DNA of 64,000 nucleotides from Bolinopsis microptera. Taxonomy: Eukaryota > Ctenophora > Tentaculata > Lobata > Bolinopsidae. The stretch covers positions 1,443,675 to 1,507,674 of the forward strand of contig NC_087078.1 of the NCBI RefSeq assembly GCF_026151205.1. The letters are read 5' to 3'. The position numbers and the translations under genes are program-made. The notes under the pieces were generated by a model. That model did not search any database. It saw nothing but the letters and a program-made list of their open reading frames with translations, and was not told the origin of the DNA. This document shows positions 45,100-57,405 of the stretch, piece after piece; the first letter of the stretch is position 1; each line of letters opens with the position of its first letter.

Positions 45100-46418
45100 T
45101 AAGGTGATGGCTGCTGCGTGAGGGACGAGGGCTTTTAATAAAAAAAGATGGAAAGGATAACTACACAAACCCCTCTGCTTATAAACTAATCTCAATCTCA
45201 TCATAAGTTGAAAAGATCTTGGAAAGAATAATGAATTAGTTACACTGCAATGTGAACTAGAGGATATACTTGATGAAGAACAAGAGGGCTTTAGATCTAA
45301 AAGAAACAGCTATTCTTGATGAAGAAGAAAACATTTACCACTTTCCTGTTATGAGTTGATTTAGCAAGGCATTTGACAGCGTATTAGCAGGTCAATACAA
45401 AGGTCTGGTCAGTAAGTACCAAATACAAGTAAACATTTTTCAGATAATCAATAACTATCTATTATCCAGAAAAGTAAATTAGGCCACTGCTTCATGTCTA
45501 CTCCAGCAGATGGAACTTAATCCCTTACTGTGAAAGGAACAATACAGAATGTATTACGTTTGCACAAAATTCCTCGCCTGATGCCACAAACTTTAGACCA
45601 TTTATTATTGAGTGTAAAAACCATCTATACTATTCAAAGAATTATTCTGTATGTACGACCGCCCACATGCAAATTAGTTAAACAAATAGAAGTTGAATAG
45701 TAACCATGGTAACGGCTGTATCTTTGGTTGTGATGGATATTTTTTGATGCAATAAAAACTTACTATCAAAGAGTGCTATTACCTTCCTCCCTGTGACCAC
45801 AGGCTTTCTAGTCTTACTTATAATTCATAGAATTAATTATGTCTGTCTGTACGACCACCTGCACCCACGACATTTTGATCGGTTTTGTGGTAATTACGTT
45901 GTGTTCAGTGCAAGCTACATTTGCATTTTAATCCCCTTTTCATTGGCTGAATCTTCAGTTGTGACGGATATTAACTACAAAAGAATACTGTTACCTTCCT
46001 CCCTAGCCGAATGAACATATGGCTAGTAAGAACTACTGTCTTGAACACACTAAACCGCTGTTCACTGAGCAGAAAATTATGAACCTGGAGAATGTATCAT
46101 ACATTTATGGAACTATTCAAAATTCTTAAATTTGATGTCACCCAGTCGATTAAAGATCTTTTCAAGTTCTGTCCTGGAAATGAAAAACTTCGTCTGATCG
46201 TCCCATTACTGAGGTTTGATATCCCCCAACAGAACTTTTTGTATACCTCTACGAAAATTTGGAATGATCTCATCCCCTATGTATTCAAAATCTGTGATGC
46301 TAATCCCAGGTTCTTCAAAAAATTCCGATCCTTATCAGCCTCATCAGGTATTATTAAATCCAACCTTAAAAAGCACTTGCTATCCCTCCAAAATCGAGAT
46401 GATCCTAATACAATATAA
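45100..46418 (+). pseudogene. Decayed LINE: RT motifs and C-terminal part
   Basis: Around 45100-45490 broken frames read KDGKDNYTNPSAYKLISISS, EEQEGFRSK and FSKAFDSV, which are RT finger and palm motifs. From about 46035 to 46418 the C-terminal part reads LEHTKPLFTEQKIMNLENV, then MELFKILKFDV and LKKHLLSLQNRDD. The 46 kb tail matches the one at 52130-52491 (PLFT, MELFKI, QNR), so both belong to one LINE family. Confidence 0.75.
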
Positions 46419-46479
46419 TAATAATATGGCAACTAAAATATGTCTCAAATTGTATATCTGGTACGGCTCTGCACACATG

Positions 46480-46482
<3 letters not shown>

Positions 46483-46517
<35 letters not shown>
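46483..46517. repeat. CT microsatellite
   Basis: About 17 CT units, close behind the 3' end of the LINE relic. Confidence 0.95.
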
Positions 46518-46519
<2 letters not shown>

Positions 46520-46520
<1 letters not shown>

Positions 46521-48132
46521 ATGAAACATGGTGCATGGCTAACCTTTTAAACTATGATTTACAACTTCAACCTAAACTAAAACTCAACTGGGCTCTCGTG
46601 TGTCACCAAACTAGACAAATAAGTAATTTTAGATTATTATATTTGTATAATAAGTATACTGACGTAGTGTTTGGTTGAGGGTGTTTCAAGCACAGGTCAC
46701 TCTCAAATCCAAAAATAAGCAGTGGCCTTTGGCACTTGAAACCTTTTCAAACCTCCTCTGATTTATTTATTGTTGATTGTTTGATTTTGCCGTGAAAATA
46801 AATATTTGTTTTATTAAATATTTGTTTTATTGTGACCACGGGCTTTTTAGTAATATATAAATCTTTTGTAGTGCAATGCGTTACTGTGCCGCGCCGAGCA
46901 CTCAATTATGCTTCTCGCTAGATTGGCGAAATGCGCAACTGTGCCTTGCCAAGCTGCGATGAATTGACATTTTCAATTACAAATTAAATAAATCTCGATC
47001 AATTTTTTTGGACTAAGTATCGACTACAAGCTAACCTTCATGCTTCAAGGCAGTGGTGCAAAGTTGCCTGTTGGCGCGCGCGTTCCCCCCCCCCCCCCCT
47101 TCCTGTTTACCGATTTACAGTGGTAGACGGTTTAAATTTATATAGGGTCATTGCATTGCTGATATTATATATTATAATATGTATATTATTTTAATACTAT
47201 TTAAAATAAATACTATTTTTTTTTCATTTTAGCCAGTCCTGCTTCTACTTTTATCTCTACAGATGGGAATCTTTATTTGAATGACACGCGTGAACACTTG
47301 TCAGTCTTTTCGTGCTACAAAACATTATCAGATTGATTATTTTAGAATTAGAATTGGAATGAAATTAAAAATGATTTTAGTACCCATTAAATATTAAAAC
47401 GTACATGATATTATTATTATACTTGGAGGACTTCGCCGCTTCGGCGCGCCGCGCGAACAAGCATTCTAACTAGCATTCTAGTGCTTGACATCGTCAACCA
47501 ATTATCATACTTACATTAATATAAATGCTCACTTATATACTCACTACAAAGCTGATTATCTTATTGTTCCTCAGATGAACTGATGAACATTCTTTAACTA
47601 TCAAGCATTTTTGTCTCTTATCATCCTACCATACATTACCTAAAACATTTTCACATTACCAAACAAAACTGTGCACATTTTATTTAATAATTATAGAAGC
47701 TTCTCTGGTAAATCAGCATCAAGCAGTTTCCTCAGTCAAAGTTCAGTGCAACAGTATTTTCGAAAACTTCACAAACAACTAAATAGCAAAAATCACCACA
47801 TAACAAAAATCACCACATAACACAAAACTACACAATTTCACACAACAACATACAAAATCACAACGATTTTAATATACACTCTAGGTAAAGTCATATTATC
47901 ATACTGATAAGCCCGAGAATCGAGATAAGGGCACTATATTGTTACATCTGATTTAGCGAATATTTTTAACAAATAAGTAGATAAGACTCATATCACGATT
48001 CTGTAACATACAGGACCTCCGGTTCTCGTGAAAGAATCTGATTTGCACTAGTATAGATATATTTTACGTTATTTATAAATTTATACATTTTTTATTCTCT
48101 AATTCTTCCACAAGCATAAGAGTTAATTTAAA
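46520..48132. other. Intergenic and probable 5' UTR of the LINE
   Basis: A C-run sits at about 47085-47098. The last few hundred bases before 48133 probably belong to the 5' UTR of the intact LINE, but its exact 5' end is not visible. Confidence 0.4.
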
Positions 48133-51100
48133 ATGGCAGCGAATGGAAATGTTGCTGATACTTCTGGTCATAAAATCAAAATAAAATGTGGTAGCTGTAG
48201 CGGTTGGTGTTATTCTTCCAAAAACATCCGCAGCTGCTCATGGTGCCATAACAACGTCCACGTCAAATGTTTTAAGGAAAATTTAGGTTGTACAAGCTGT
48301 TGTGAGAGTCTTATTCCTGGATTTTACGCGACTTACTATGAAATTTACGATGACTACAATAAGCTTAATGGCGCTATTTATAATCCATACGCTCAAAATA
48401 GTCGATGTAATCTTATTGGAGACGCCATGACCAACGAAGAGCACCAGGATTCAACATGGAGTGACATTTCGGCTTTCCTAACTCACTGTCAGTATAAACA
48501 GCAACGTAACGTGAAAAGGTCGACATCCTCTCAACTTAAAACATTTTCCATGAACATCAGATCCCTTTTCAAAAATATTGATCAACTACGAGAAGATATA
48601 GAAATATATGATAAGTATGATGTATTGTGTTTTAACGAAACTAACTGCACTCTAGGAAAATTGCCCAACGGAATAAACGACATCACATTAAATGGATTCC
48701 ATGAACCGCATATTCAAGATCCCATCCGCACAACGGGTAAAGGTGGGGGGCTTGCCATATACATACACAAACGTGTAGTTGACTCTGATAAAATTGATGT
48801 TTTCAATCCCAACCCTGAACCCTCAAATACTAGCGGCGAATTTCAATTTATCAAGATCCACCAGTGTAAAGGATATAATAGAACAAAGATAATTGGAAAT
48901 GTTTATCGCTCTCCCGCTAGAAAACCTGAAGCATTTCTTGAGATTTTTAAAAGTACACTTCATAACCTGGGAAGACACTCTCGCAAACATATGACGTTAC
49001 ATGGAGATTTTAACCTAAATTTACTGAAGCACAGTAGCAACCAGGCATGTCAAAGCATTATAGATATTGCATCCTCTTACGGTTTCATCCAAATTGTATC
49101 ACGTCCAACTCGCATAACAGACCACAGTGCCACGCTTATTGATCATATCTACACGAACAATCTTGAAGATACAATAAGCTGCAACGTATTAACGACAGAT
49201 CTGTCGGATCACTTAGCGATAGTTACAACAATTAATCTTGATAATACATCCACCAGCAGTTACCGCTCCGCATCTTATAATCAAAATCCAACTCAAACCA
49301 ACGTACGTAGTTTTAATGAGGCCAACAACCATAAATTTAGAGATTTAATAATGGAAGAAAATTGGTCTGTAATACTAACAAATACCCATGATGCTAACCA
49401 GCAGTTTGATTGTTTAAATTCGGCTTACAACAGGATTTATAACGCTGCCTACCCGACTAAGAGACAGTCCGAGCGCAGACAAAATGAACGTGTTAATCCC
49501 AAACCATGGATACTGCCCTGGCTTGAAGAAGCTATAGAACGAAAAAATCAGGCATATCATGATTTTGTTAAGGAACCAGTTGATAGGAACCAGCTAAAAT
49601 ACGACCGTTTGAAAAAGTTTTGCACTAAACACGTTGACAAAGCCAAAAACATATACTACAAAAAATTCTTCGAACAACACAAAGATAATTCTAAGAAGCA
49701 GTGGCAGATGATTAACGGTCTTCTGAATAGGAAACCAGCTAAACCTACATCGATAAAACTGTCGGACGAAAACGGACAAGTCAGCACTCCGGCAGCAGTA
49801 GCAGAAAAATTTAATGATCACTTCTCAAACATCGCTCCAAAAATTAAATCTGAAATTAGTAGTAGGACCACGTTCGATCCTGGTGGGGCCCAGGGGACAC
49901 TTCGCAACCCTTCTCCAAATAGTATCTACATAAAACCAGTCACAACTACCGAAGTTCAAGACGTTATTAACCTATTTAAGAATAAAGCTACTCTTGACAC
50001 CAAAATCCAACCTCTCAAAATTGCCAACAGCTGTCATAATTTTACCACTGTATTGGCCCACGTTGTTAACAGCTCGTTCGAACAAGGGGTCTTTCCCCAA
50101 GCCTTGAAAACGGCAAAAGTAGTTCCTGTACATAAAGGTGGATCTAAAACTGACATCAAAAATTACAGACCGATATCTCTACTTGCCACTTTCTCAAAAG
50201 TCTACGAAAAGCTTATGCACAATCGAGTCATAAATTTCTTGGATACCTACAATATACTTTGTGAAAATCAATACGGCTTCCGCCCAGGTAGGTCTTGTGA
50301 ACATGCCCTTCTTAATGCTAAAGACAGAATCCTCAATTCAATGTCCAAAAAGCAAGTTACTTTGCTCCTTTTGATTGACTTTAGCAAAGCCTTTGACCTT
50401 GTGGATCACTCCATACTCATGAATAAGCTCGAGCACTATGGCATAAGAGGTCTAGCTTTAAACTGGTTTAAATCATATCTTATGAACAGAAACCAGTATG
50501 TATCAATTGGATCCTCTGAATCCTCAGCAAACCCCATTATTTACGGTGTACCCCAAGGTTCAATTTTGGGACCTCTCCTTTTTATAATCTACATAAACGA
50601 TCTTCCTCAAATATCCGAAATAGCTAATTTCATCATGTACGCAGATGATGCAAACATTTTCCTAACAGGAGAAAATATAAACGAGGTTTATGATAAGCTC
50701 AAAATTCTTAGCGATGTCTTAGTAAAATGGGTAGATAACAACGGATTAGCTCTAAATCTTAAAAAAACGAATTATATGATCTTTTCTCGGCAAAGAAACC
50801 TTATTTATCGCGATGTAGTAATTTCTGGTGTCACAATCGAAAGAAAAACAGAAGCCCGTTTCTTAGGAGTTATAATAGATAACAAACTGAACTGGTCGCA
50901 ACATATTTCTGCCATGAAAATGAAAATGGCCAGATACATTGGAGTCATGTACAAACTTAAAAAATATTTGCCTCTGGAAGCACGTTTACAAATATATCAC
51001 AGCTTTGTGCAGTCTCACCTTAATTACTGCTCCCTCGTCTGGGGTTTTGCTGCCAAATCCCATATAGAAACACTATTTGTAAAACAAAAAATGGGTCTTA

Positions 51101-51618
51101 GAGCAATACTACCAGGTTTTGTTAATTACTGGTACAAAGATGGTACACCACCAGCAAGTACCAAGTCTGGTTTCTATGTACACAAAATATTGACAGTTCA
51201 TAGTATCATCGTAAAGAACGCATTAGTTTTTATACATAAGCTGAAAAACTTCCCAAGTTTAGTGCCTCCCTCTATAAAGAAAACAATACCTAACAGTGCA
51301 CCAATATTTAACGTCGCCAATCCGGATTCAAGTCTTACAACTACATGGTCAGATGAATATGGTAAATACCCTTACAATAATTCAGTATTCTACAAAGGTC
51401 CACTACTAGCAATAAACAGATATAGTGTCGCAGCAACTTCCTTGCCAAGTCTATTCAACCTTAACATCTACAAAAGGTGCATAAAAAACATGCTCATTGA
51501 TCAACAAAACGAGGGCATTGCAGACGAATGGCCCAACTTTATGTTATACAATATAACGGGACTAAGGAAATCAGAGCGCAACATCAACCGCAATGCTAAT
51601 AATATCTCTGTCTCATAA
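48133..51618 (+). CDS. Intact LINE polyprotein: PHD-like finger, endonuclease, reverse transcriptase
   Basis: A single uninterrupted frame of 1161 residues from a non-LTR retrotransposon of the CR1/jockey-like group. Residues 19-57 hold a Cys/His finger (CGSCSGWC, CSWCHNNVHVKC, CTSC) of PHD-like spacing. Residues 135-370 are an APE-type endonuclease with the key motifs present: NIRS at 141, ET at 169-170, NVYRSP, HGDFN at 290-294, and SDH at 358-360. Residues 660-895 are the reverse transcriptase: NYRPIS, QYGFRPG, IDFSKAFD (Asp749), GVPQGSILGP and YADD (836-839). The protein nicks target DNA and copies its RNA there. No separate ORF1 is seen. With all catalytic residues intact, this copy may be recently active. 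An AACAAAAAAAAATG stretch at 51989 may mark the 3' end. Confidence 0.93.
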   Translation: MAANGNVADTSGHKIKIKCGSCSGWCYSSKNIRSCSWCHNNVHVKCFKENLGCTSCCESLIPGFYATYYEIYDDYNKLNGAIYNPYAQNSRCNLIGDAMTNEEHQDSTWSDISAFLTHCQYKQQRNVKRSTSSQLKTFSMNIRSLFKNIDQLREDIEIYDKYDVLCFNETNCTLGKLPNGINDITLNGFHEPHIQDPIRTTGKGGGLAIYIHKRVVDSDKIDVFNPNPEPSNTSGEFQFIKIHQCKGYNRTKIIGNVYRSPARKPEAFLEIFKSTLHNLGRHSRKHMTLHGDFNLNLLKHSSNQACQSIIDIASSYGFIQIVSRPTRITDHSATLIDHIYTNNLEDTISCNVLTTDLSDHLAIVTTINLDNTSTSSYRSASYNQNPTQTNVRSFNEANNHKFRDLIMEENWSVILTNTHDANQQFDCLNSAYNRIYNAAYPTKRQSERRQNERVNPKPWILPWLEEAIERKNQAYHDFVKEPVDRNQLKYDRLKKFCTKHVDKAKNIYYKKFFEQHKDNSKKQWQMINGLLNRKPAKPTSIKLSDENGQVSTPAAVAEKFNDHFSNIAPKIKSEISSRTTFDPGGAQGTLRNPSPNSIYIKPVTTTEVQDVINLFKNKATLDTKIQPLKIANSCHNFTTVLAHVVNSSFEQGVFPQALKTAKVVPVHKGGSKTDIKNYRPISLLATFSKVYEKLMHNRVINFLDTYNILCENQYGFRPGRSCEHALLNAKDRILNSMSKKQVTLLLLIDFSKAFDLVDHSILMNKLEHYGIRGLALNWFKSYLMNRNQYVSIGSSESSANPIIYGVPQGSILGPLLFIIYINDLPQISEIANFIMYADDANIFLTGENINEVYDKLKILSDVLVKWVDNNGLALNLKKTNYMIFSRQRNLIYRDVVISGVTIERKTEARFLGVIIDNKLNWSQHISAMKMKMARYIGVMYKLKKYLPLEARLQIYHSFVQSHLNYCSLVWGFAAKSHIETLFVKQKMGLRAILPGFVNYWYKDGTPPASTKSGFYVHKILTVHSIIVKNALVFIHKLKNFPSLVPPSIKKTIPNSAPIFNVANPDSSLTTTWSDEYGKYPYNNSVFYKGPLLAINRYSVAATSLPSLFNLNIYKRCIKNMLIDQQNEGIADEWPNFMLYNITGLRKSERNINRNANNISVS

Positions 51619-52129
51619 GCACGCCATCACAGAATCAATTTCACTGCATACCATCTCAGTTACACTGCCATCAATTCGCCAGCAAAAAAGGCATGACGCT
51701 ATGCGACTGATAACAGTCGTGAAATTTAAAAAATTTTGGAATAGCTAGCTAGCCGTAGCTATGCGCCTGTTTCCACTCTACAACTATAAAAGGGCATTAA
51801 TATGATAATTTTAACTAAAGGCAACTTTATATGTGCTCAGCTATGCTTTGTTCAACAAGCTCCATGATATACATATTAATCGTTTTAATGAGATCTAATC
51901 TTTAGTGAGTTTTGAGTTTGAATTGATAACACTTATTATATATATTATTTTTTGAGTAAACATTGGCTGGTACTTCGGGCCGGTCCCCAACAAAAAAAAA
52001 TGAAACTTGTCAGGATCTGTAGTCCGTTTCAGTCTCAGTTCTTCTACAAGCTTTTTGTAAGCTTTTTTTCTGTGGCAGTTCTATCAGGGCAGATGTAAAC
52101 TGATCTTAATTCTCAACGTCTAGGATCTG

Positions 52130-52491
52130 AATTCTATGTTAAAGAGTCCACTAAGCCTCTATTCACAAAACATGAATTACTTGTTACAGAGAACCTGTAC
52201 AGATACCGTTGTTTAATGGAACTTTTTAAGATCATTAAGTCACGAGTACCAATTTCGTTATACTACTTATTCAACATATCAAATAGGAAAGATAATCTGT
52301 TCATTACACCCTCTCCAACTAATCAATTTATTTATAAATCTGCATGGCTGTGGAATGAATTCCGTAAAGTTGGCCCGTTAAATTTCACCTCCACATGCAG
52401 ATCTATCAAGAATTTACTTAAACAGTCACTTCTAAGAGCTCAAAACCGGTATGGAACTGAGTGGTGTGACAAAAATTTCACTGAATTCTGA
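52130..52491 (+). pseudogene. LINE C-terminal fragment
   Basis: Reads KESTKPLFTKHELLVTENLY, then MELFKIIKSRVPISLYYLFN, and ends LLRAQNRYGTEWCDKNFTEF and stop. It matches the tail at 46035-46418. The 5' part is missing. It starts about 130 bp after the probable end of the intact LINE. Confidence 0.8.
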
Positions 52492-52499
52492 TTAAGAAG

Positions 52500-54370
52500 T
52501 GATATTTATTTGCCTGTTATTCCCACTTAAGCACTTACTGACTGACAAGCTTATCTATGATTACCATGCTTGAATTTAGGTAAACAACATACAACTCATT
52601 TCCAAGTTACGCCGAGCGCAACCGCCGAATGACACAGCAATATGGAAACGCGCGCGCATAGCATTGCGCGCCGATGCTATGCGCGCGCGTTGTCGGCCGA
52701 AACTTGGGAAGTTCCCGCTCTAATATTCAGACGACAGTGATGACTCATTAAGAGCACTAATTTCGACCACTTTCCCGGTCGAACCATACCAAATCAAACT
52801 AATTGACCCACGTGTATAGCCAATGTCCTGGCGGTGCTGAGCCGATGTAAAACTCTTCTGTAAACTCTTTTGTCTCTTGTAACCTGTTTATATTTTATAT
52901 TTTAGTTATACTGTGTACTGTGTACAATAGTTATAGCGTATAGTGTGTAGTGTGTAGTGGTTATTTTGTTGTAACGTGTCACTTTATATTTTGCTACCAA
53001 CGTCAGCCTTGACTTACCATTTATTGTAATTGGTACAGCATATATCAAAATTAAAACACTGTTTTCGATCTGACGGGTGATGGGCTCTCTCTGATGGGAC
53101 ATAGTTCTAGGGGGTACCCGGGGTACGAGTTAACGAACAGTGTTCGTGTCCTTCCACAATCCCCTCTCATTGTGTTTTTGACGGAGGAGGAGCCTAGTTC
53201 ATCCGTCTGCATCGCTTAATCGAGTTAAAAATTTAGCCAATAACAAACTAAATTACATGTTATACTGATATCAGATGTAGAGTTTATAACATACAAATTC
53301 TAAATTTTTGACGGCTGACGATGGTAAGTCGCTACGTTTAACTCGGGACTTTTATAGTCTTAAGTCTTGGAGCTCAAAATGTCTCGTGCTGTGGGCCGTA
53401 TAAACGGCGCACACCACCGCCCCGCCTTACTGCTTACATTACTTCATGGTTGCGGGGCGGAGCCGGTGCCGTTTGTCTCGGCCTCGAGTGGCGAGTGCTT
53501 GCCCATCGAATACACGATTGAAACACTAATTATTTACTGGCATTCTACAGTTTCCAAAACGAAGTACGAAGGTATATTAACTTTGAGCTTTGTTTTGGCG
53601 ACTGCTTCATCGATGGGCGAGTAGGTATTTGTTGTTTAGCAGTGTTGAATATTGGAGCAATTATATAATGTATATCTCCATCATAATATAGGCTAGTGTA
53701 AACATATATAATCAATAATACAAACAAATAGTATTATATTATTGGTAACTCGCTAGATTATAAATGTTATTTAAACACATATGTTTACGTCAATTATTAC
53801 TAAAATTAATATTCTTTTTGCTTTAATATAATTACATGTCACATAATTGATTAGTTCAATGAAACGTGTGCTACAAATGTCTACGCCTCACGCAGAACTG
53901 CGTAACGCTTAGTACTTCATGCTTGAGCGGTACTGCTGTTCACAGAGGCGCGCACTCAATTTAATCACAAATAACGAGCGCGCGGTTTTTGGAATTTCTC
54001 CATTATTATTATTCGATCTATTAATTAGATCGCAGTGCTCACGGCCTGTACTGCGTGAACGACAGAAATATGTTTTAAATTATTTTGCTTCTGAAATTTT
54101 GGCTCTAGTAATTAAGAAATGCGACATGTAATTGTAAGATAACAATTAAATAGATCCTGTGCGCGGCGCCTACAGCTGACCTACGAATTTCTGAACAATT
54201 GAAAATTGTGGCTGTGTGCGCGGCGTACTGTATATGTGTTTGAAATTGAAATTTGAATTTATTTATGAATATAACATTATGTATTGATTGTTTTGTGGTA
54301 AATAAAAATTTTTTCTTTCCTAAAAATTTTTTCTTTCCTATACCCCTCCTTTGAGCGTAGTTTATTGGCG
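52500..54370. other. Intergenic; one GC hairpin, no supported gene
   Basis: GC-rich 53370-53520 has an open frame starting MSRAVGRINGAHHRPALLLT with no family I recognise. TAGTGTGTAGTG-type words lie near 52938-52960. Confidence 0.4.
52648..52690. repeat. GC-rich hairpin with 17-bp arms
   Basis: ACGCGCGCGCATAGCAT and its exact complement are separated by TGCGCGCCG. Confidence 0.9.
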
Positions 54371-54560
54371 TTTCTGATCCGCTCCTACTAAATCGCTCGC
54401 CCAAATTTTAAGAAAATTTTTGTGAAAAGGCCCTTTAGGCATGAAAGTGATCTAAATTGGTGTATTTTTGGACGCTGATTCCGAATCACCCCCCATGACG
54501 TAGGGTTAAAATGCTTCCCTGGAAAGTTATGGGCAAAAAACCGTTTCTAAAGCAAATCGT

Positions 54561-55046
54561 ATGATCTGCTGGATTGCAAGAAACTTAGTTATTAGAGAAA
54601 AGGTTGTAATGATAGCTATTTATAAAGCTTTGATAAGACCTCATCTTGAGTATTGTGTCCAATTGTGGAATCCAGTTGCGGCTCATGGAAGTTGGGGGAC
54701 TGTTTTGGAGCTGGAGAGCGTCCAGAGGCGGTTTACCCGTCTTATTGATGAGGTGGGTACTCTTCCATACAGCTGCAGACTGGATATCCTCAATTTGACA
54801 ACGCTGGCAGAGCGGCGAATACGTGGGGACCTTATCGAAGCTTTTAAAATAACTAGTGGTTTGACTGAATATGGATCGGGTTTGTTCAGAATGAGCAGAT
54901 CTGGTCTTAATCTAGTTTCAACCAATAGTTGTAATAAGAGTGTAACTAAAGTTAAGAATCTCCAGTCTTCTTTTCTTCCGGAGCGAGTCATTCCTTACTT
55001 TGAAATGGCAAGTACCAGTGAAAGCAATGAAACACCAAGGGTATAA
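54561..55046 (+). pseudogene. LINE post-RT segment, 5' half of a split copy
   Basis: Reads YKALIRPHLEYCVQLWNPVA, then LESVQRRFTRLIDEV and LDILNLTTLAERRIRGDLIE, and on to SFLPERVIPYF. These are typical post-RT LINE motifs. After the PERVIPY motif the expected WN-LP motif is missing here but appears at about 58790, beyond the copia relic. Confidence 0.85.
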
Positions 55047-55457
55047 GGGAAGGGATATCAAACAAGGCTCCACTAGCCTAAGACACATAAACAGGGAACA
55101 TATCTCCTGAAACAGTTATATAGTAGTAATTGAAAGTATTAAACTATGTTAATGGAAATACAAACATTCACAATCTCCCCTTTCTTTCTCTTTAATAAAC
55201 ACTTGAATAGATAAAAATGCTCGTGCTCGAATGAGACCAATAAATTGTAATTATGATAAAAATAATAAATATATACCTTTATTCAACTCTTTAAAAACTC
55301 TTAAAAAACGTTCGAATACGAACTAATACATCACACATAAAATTCATTTAATAATTCAATTGTTTTTGGAACCAACAAATAAGCGTTCTAAATTCCATTG
55401 AACAATAAAGCTGATACAGCTTTGGGAAGTTTCCCATCCTCAATAGTCCCACGTAGG
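55047..55457. other. Probable flank of the copia relic, no coding sequence
   Basis: AT-rich, with AATAAA-type words on both strands. I could not find a matching direct repeat on the other side to call LTRs. Confidence 0.35.
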
Positions 55458-57060
55458 TTAAAACGTTGCCTCAGACATCTCTCCATTGGTGAACATGACT
55501 TCATGCTCTTGTTCTTGCTCTTGTTCTGGATCAGCGTGCCACTCGGAAGCAAGCTCAGACCAGTCCACACATTGGGTAGTGCTTTCCCCATCGAGCTGAA
55601 TGTTCAGACACTTAGCATATTTTCCAGAGGCTTTTCCTGCTCTACTGTGATAGAGCTCTATCTTTTCTACAGACTCTTGTTGTCTACTTGCCGTAGGCAC
55701 TATGACTTGTGTTACCAACTCTCGGGTGTCAGCAGTTACTACCGTGCTTGTCGTAGGAATTCTCAACTCTTTCTCTCTAGAAGCTCTCTGCTCAAGTGAA
55801 ACTTCTTCAGAAAAGTATCTTGGAGTCTGATCTTCGTCAACCATCCTTTTTTCTGTACCATCATTACTTTCGGGTGAAACAAATTGATGCTTCTCTTGAT
55901 CTTGGGTCGTCTTCTCACGTCCTATCACAACACCAGGTCCACTCCATCTGTCAGAATTGTTTCTCTTATAGAAAACCTTTTCACCCATCTCCAGCACAGT
56001 GTCTTGACAGGTACGGACCTGTGACCGCAAGACACGTTTGATTTTAGCACTATTCTCTGCTTTTATGAACTCCTCACGTGCAGTCCTCATTGCTCTTAGA
56101 TTGTCTTCCAGATGTCTACTGGCAACTTTCTCCTCCAAGGCAGGAAGATGATTATCTACCACATTTGGCAATGGCGGGTTCTTTCCCAAGACAAGCTGGT
56201 ACGGGGAATATCCTCCTGACATCTGTCCTTGCACAGTTTTCAAGTCCATTGCCACACAATCATTGAAAACAGTTCCCCTTGGCAGCCCGACAACCGGTCT
56301 TGGTTTTGGCTTAGCATATCTTTGGCACACTTCGCAGTTACTGCATACTATCTCTAGAGCCTTCATAAACTCTTTCTTAGTGAAGCCTGCATTCCTCAAC
56401 ATACTCTGCAGCTTGTATGCTGGAGCATGAGCAAACTGTCTATGCAGTTTCAAGGCTTTCTTTTTCATTTCTTTTTCATCTGTGCCACCCATAGTATCTT
56501 CAGTAACTGTCAATACCAACTGCACACTTGAGTCGCTGAGACATCTCTTTCTGTTGCACAGGGGTACACAGTAATGTCCTGACTTACACTCAAGCAATTT
56601 GACCTGTTCTCCGTTGAATCTCATTATGTCTTTGGTTAAGTCAATTACTGCTCCTGCCTTCTTCAAAGAGGGTTTGCTCAATAGTAGGGGTAAGTCACAA
56701 CTCACAACATTTGCATCGATGAGTATTTTCTGCGTCCCTATCCTCCCTGGTATCTTTATCTTTTCAACTGAGGTCACCTTCTTACCATCTCCGAACTTGA
56801 AAGGGGTTGCACATTCAGTTGGAGTCATCATCCGTCTTTCTTCTTCTCCCAATGTTTCTGCATACTGTTCAACCCAGTTTCTTCCAACCAGTCTTTGTGC
56901 AGCCAGAATCAATGACTGCACACGATAGTGTCTCGAACACTAGGGAGCTGAAATCGGGCTTCTCCTGAATGAGGGTGCAGGTGGTTTCTTCTACCATCAG
57001 AGTCACGTAGGCGCTTCCAGAGTTCTCTGATTCCATTTCTTCCTCCGCGAAGTACTGAGC
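55458..57060 (-). pseudogene. Ty1/copia-type pol relic: protease, integrase finger, deleted integrase core, no RT
   Basis: The minus strand from about 57060 carries a retropepsin-like part with the DSG catalytic triad near 56895, then a frameshift into the long frame at 56921. Residues 154-201 of that frame hold the integrase zinc finger (HRQFAH, then CSNCEVC). MDLK, which fits the start of the catalytic core, is followed within about ten residues by SPYQLVLGKNPPLPN, so most of the D,D-35-E core has been deleted. A Pro/Glu-rich linker follows and the frame ends at 55458, where RT should begin but is absent. The protease-integrase order fits copia rather than gypsy elements. Non-functional. 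Confidence 0.8.
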
Positions 57061-57405
57061 ACCTCTTAGGAAAACAAATTTTTTTAGGAAAACAAATTTA
57101 AATTTTGGTATTTATTAATAACAATCAAAACATATCATATCATAAAAATAAAGCCGCGCGTTGGTTGACTGCCTCAGTAAGGTGAATAATTTAAGCTTGA
57201 AGGTGCCCTGTGCATTTACAGAACCTTATGCGGCGATCACATATTCATGAGGACCTGTGAGCGCCAAATTTAATTTAAAGTTTCTAGAAATCATACATCA
57301 CTACGAGTTACTCATGCTTTTGGATTATAAGAGTGCGGATTGTCAGGTATTTCATTCATTCATACTTAATCGGTTTAAAGCTGTATATTTAGAACTCACT
57401 ATTGT

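Noticed and set aside
53367-53624. GC-rich frame MSRAVGRINGAHHRPALLLT...
   Set aside because: No family match, splice sites or repeat support; it could be part of an unrecognised repeat.
55398-56928. Plus-strand frames of 133, 81, 62 and 109 codons
   Set aside because: Antisense shadows of the copia pol relic.
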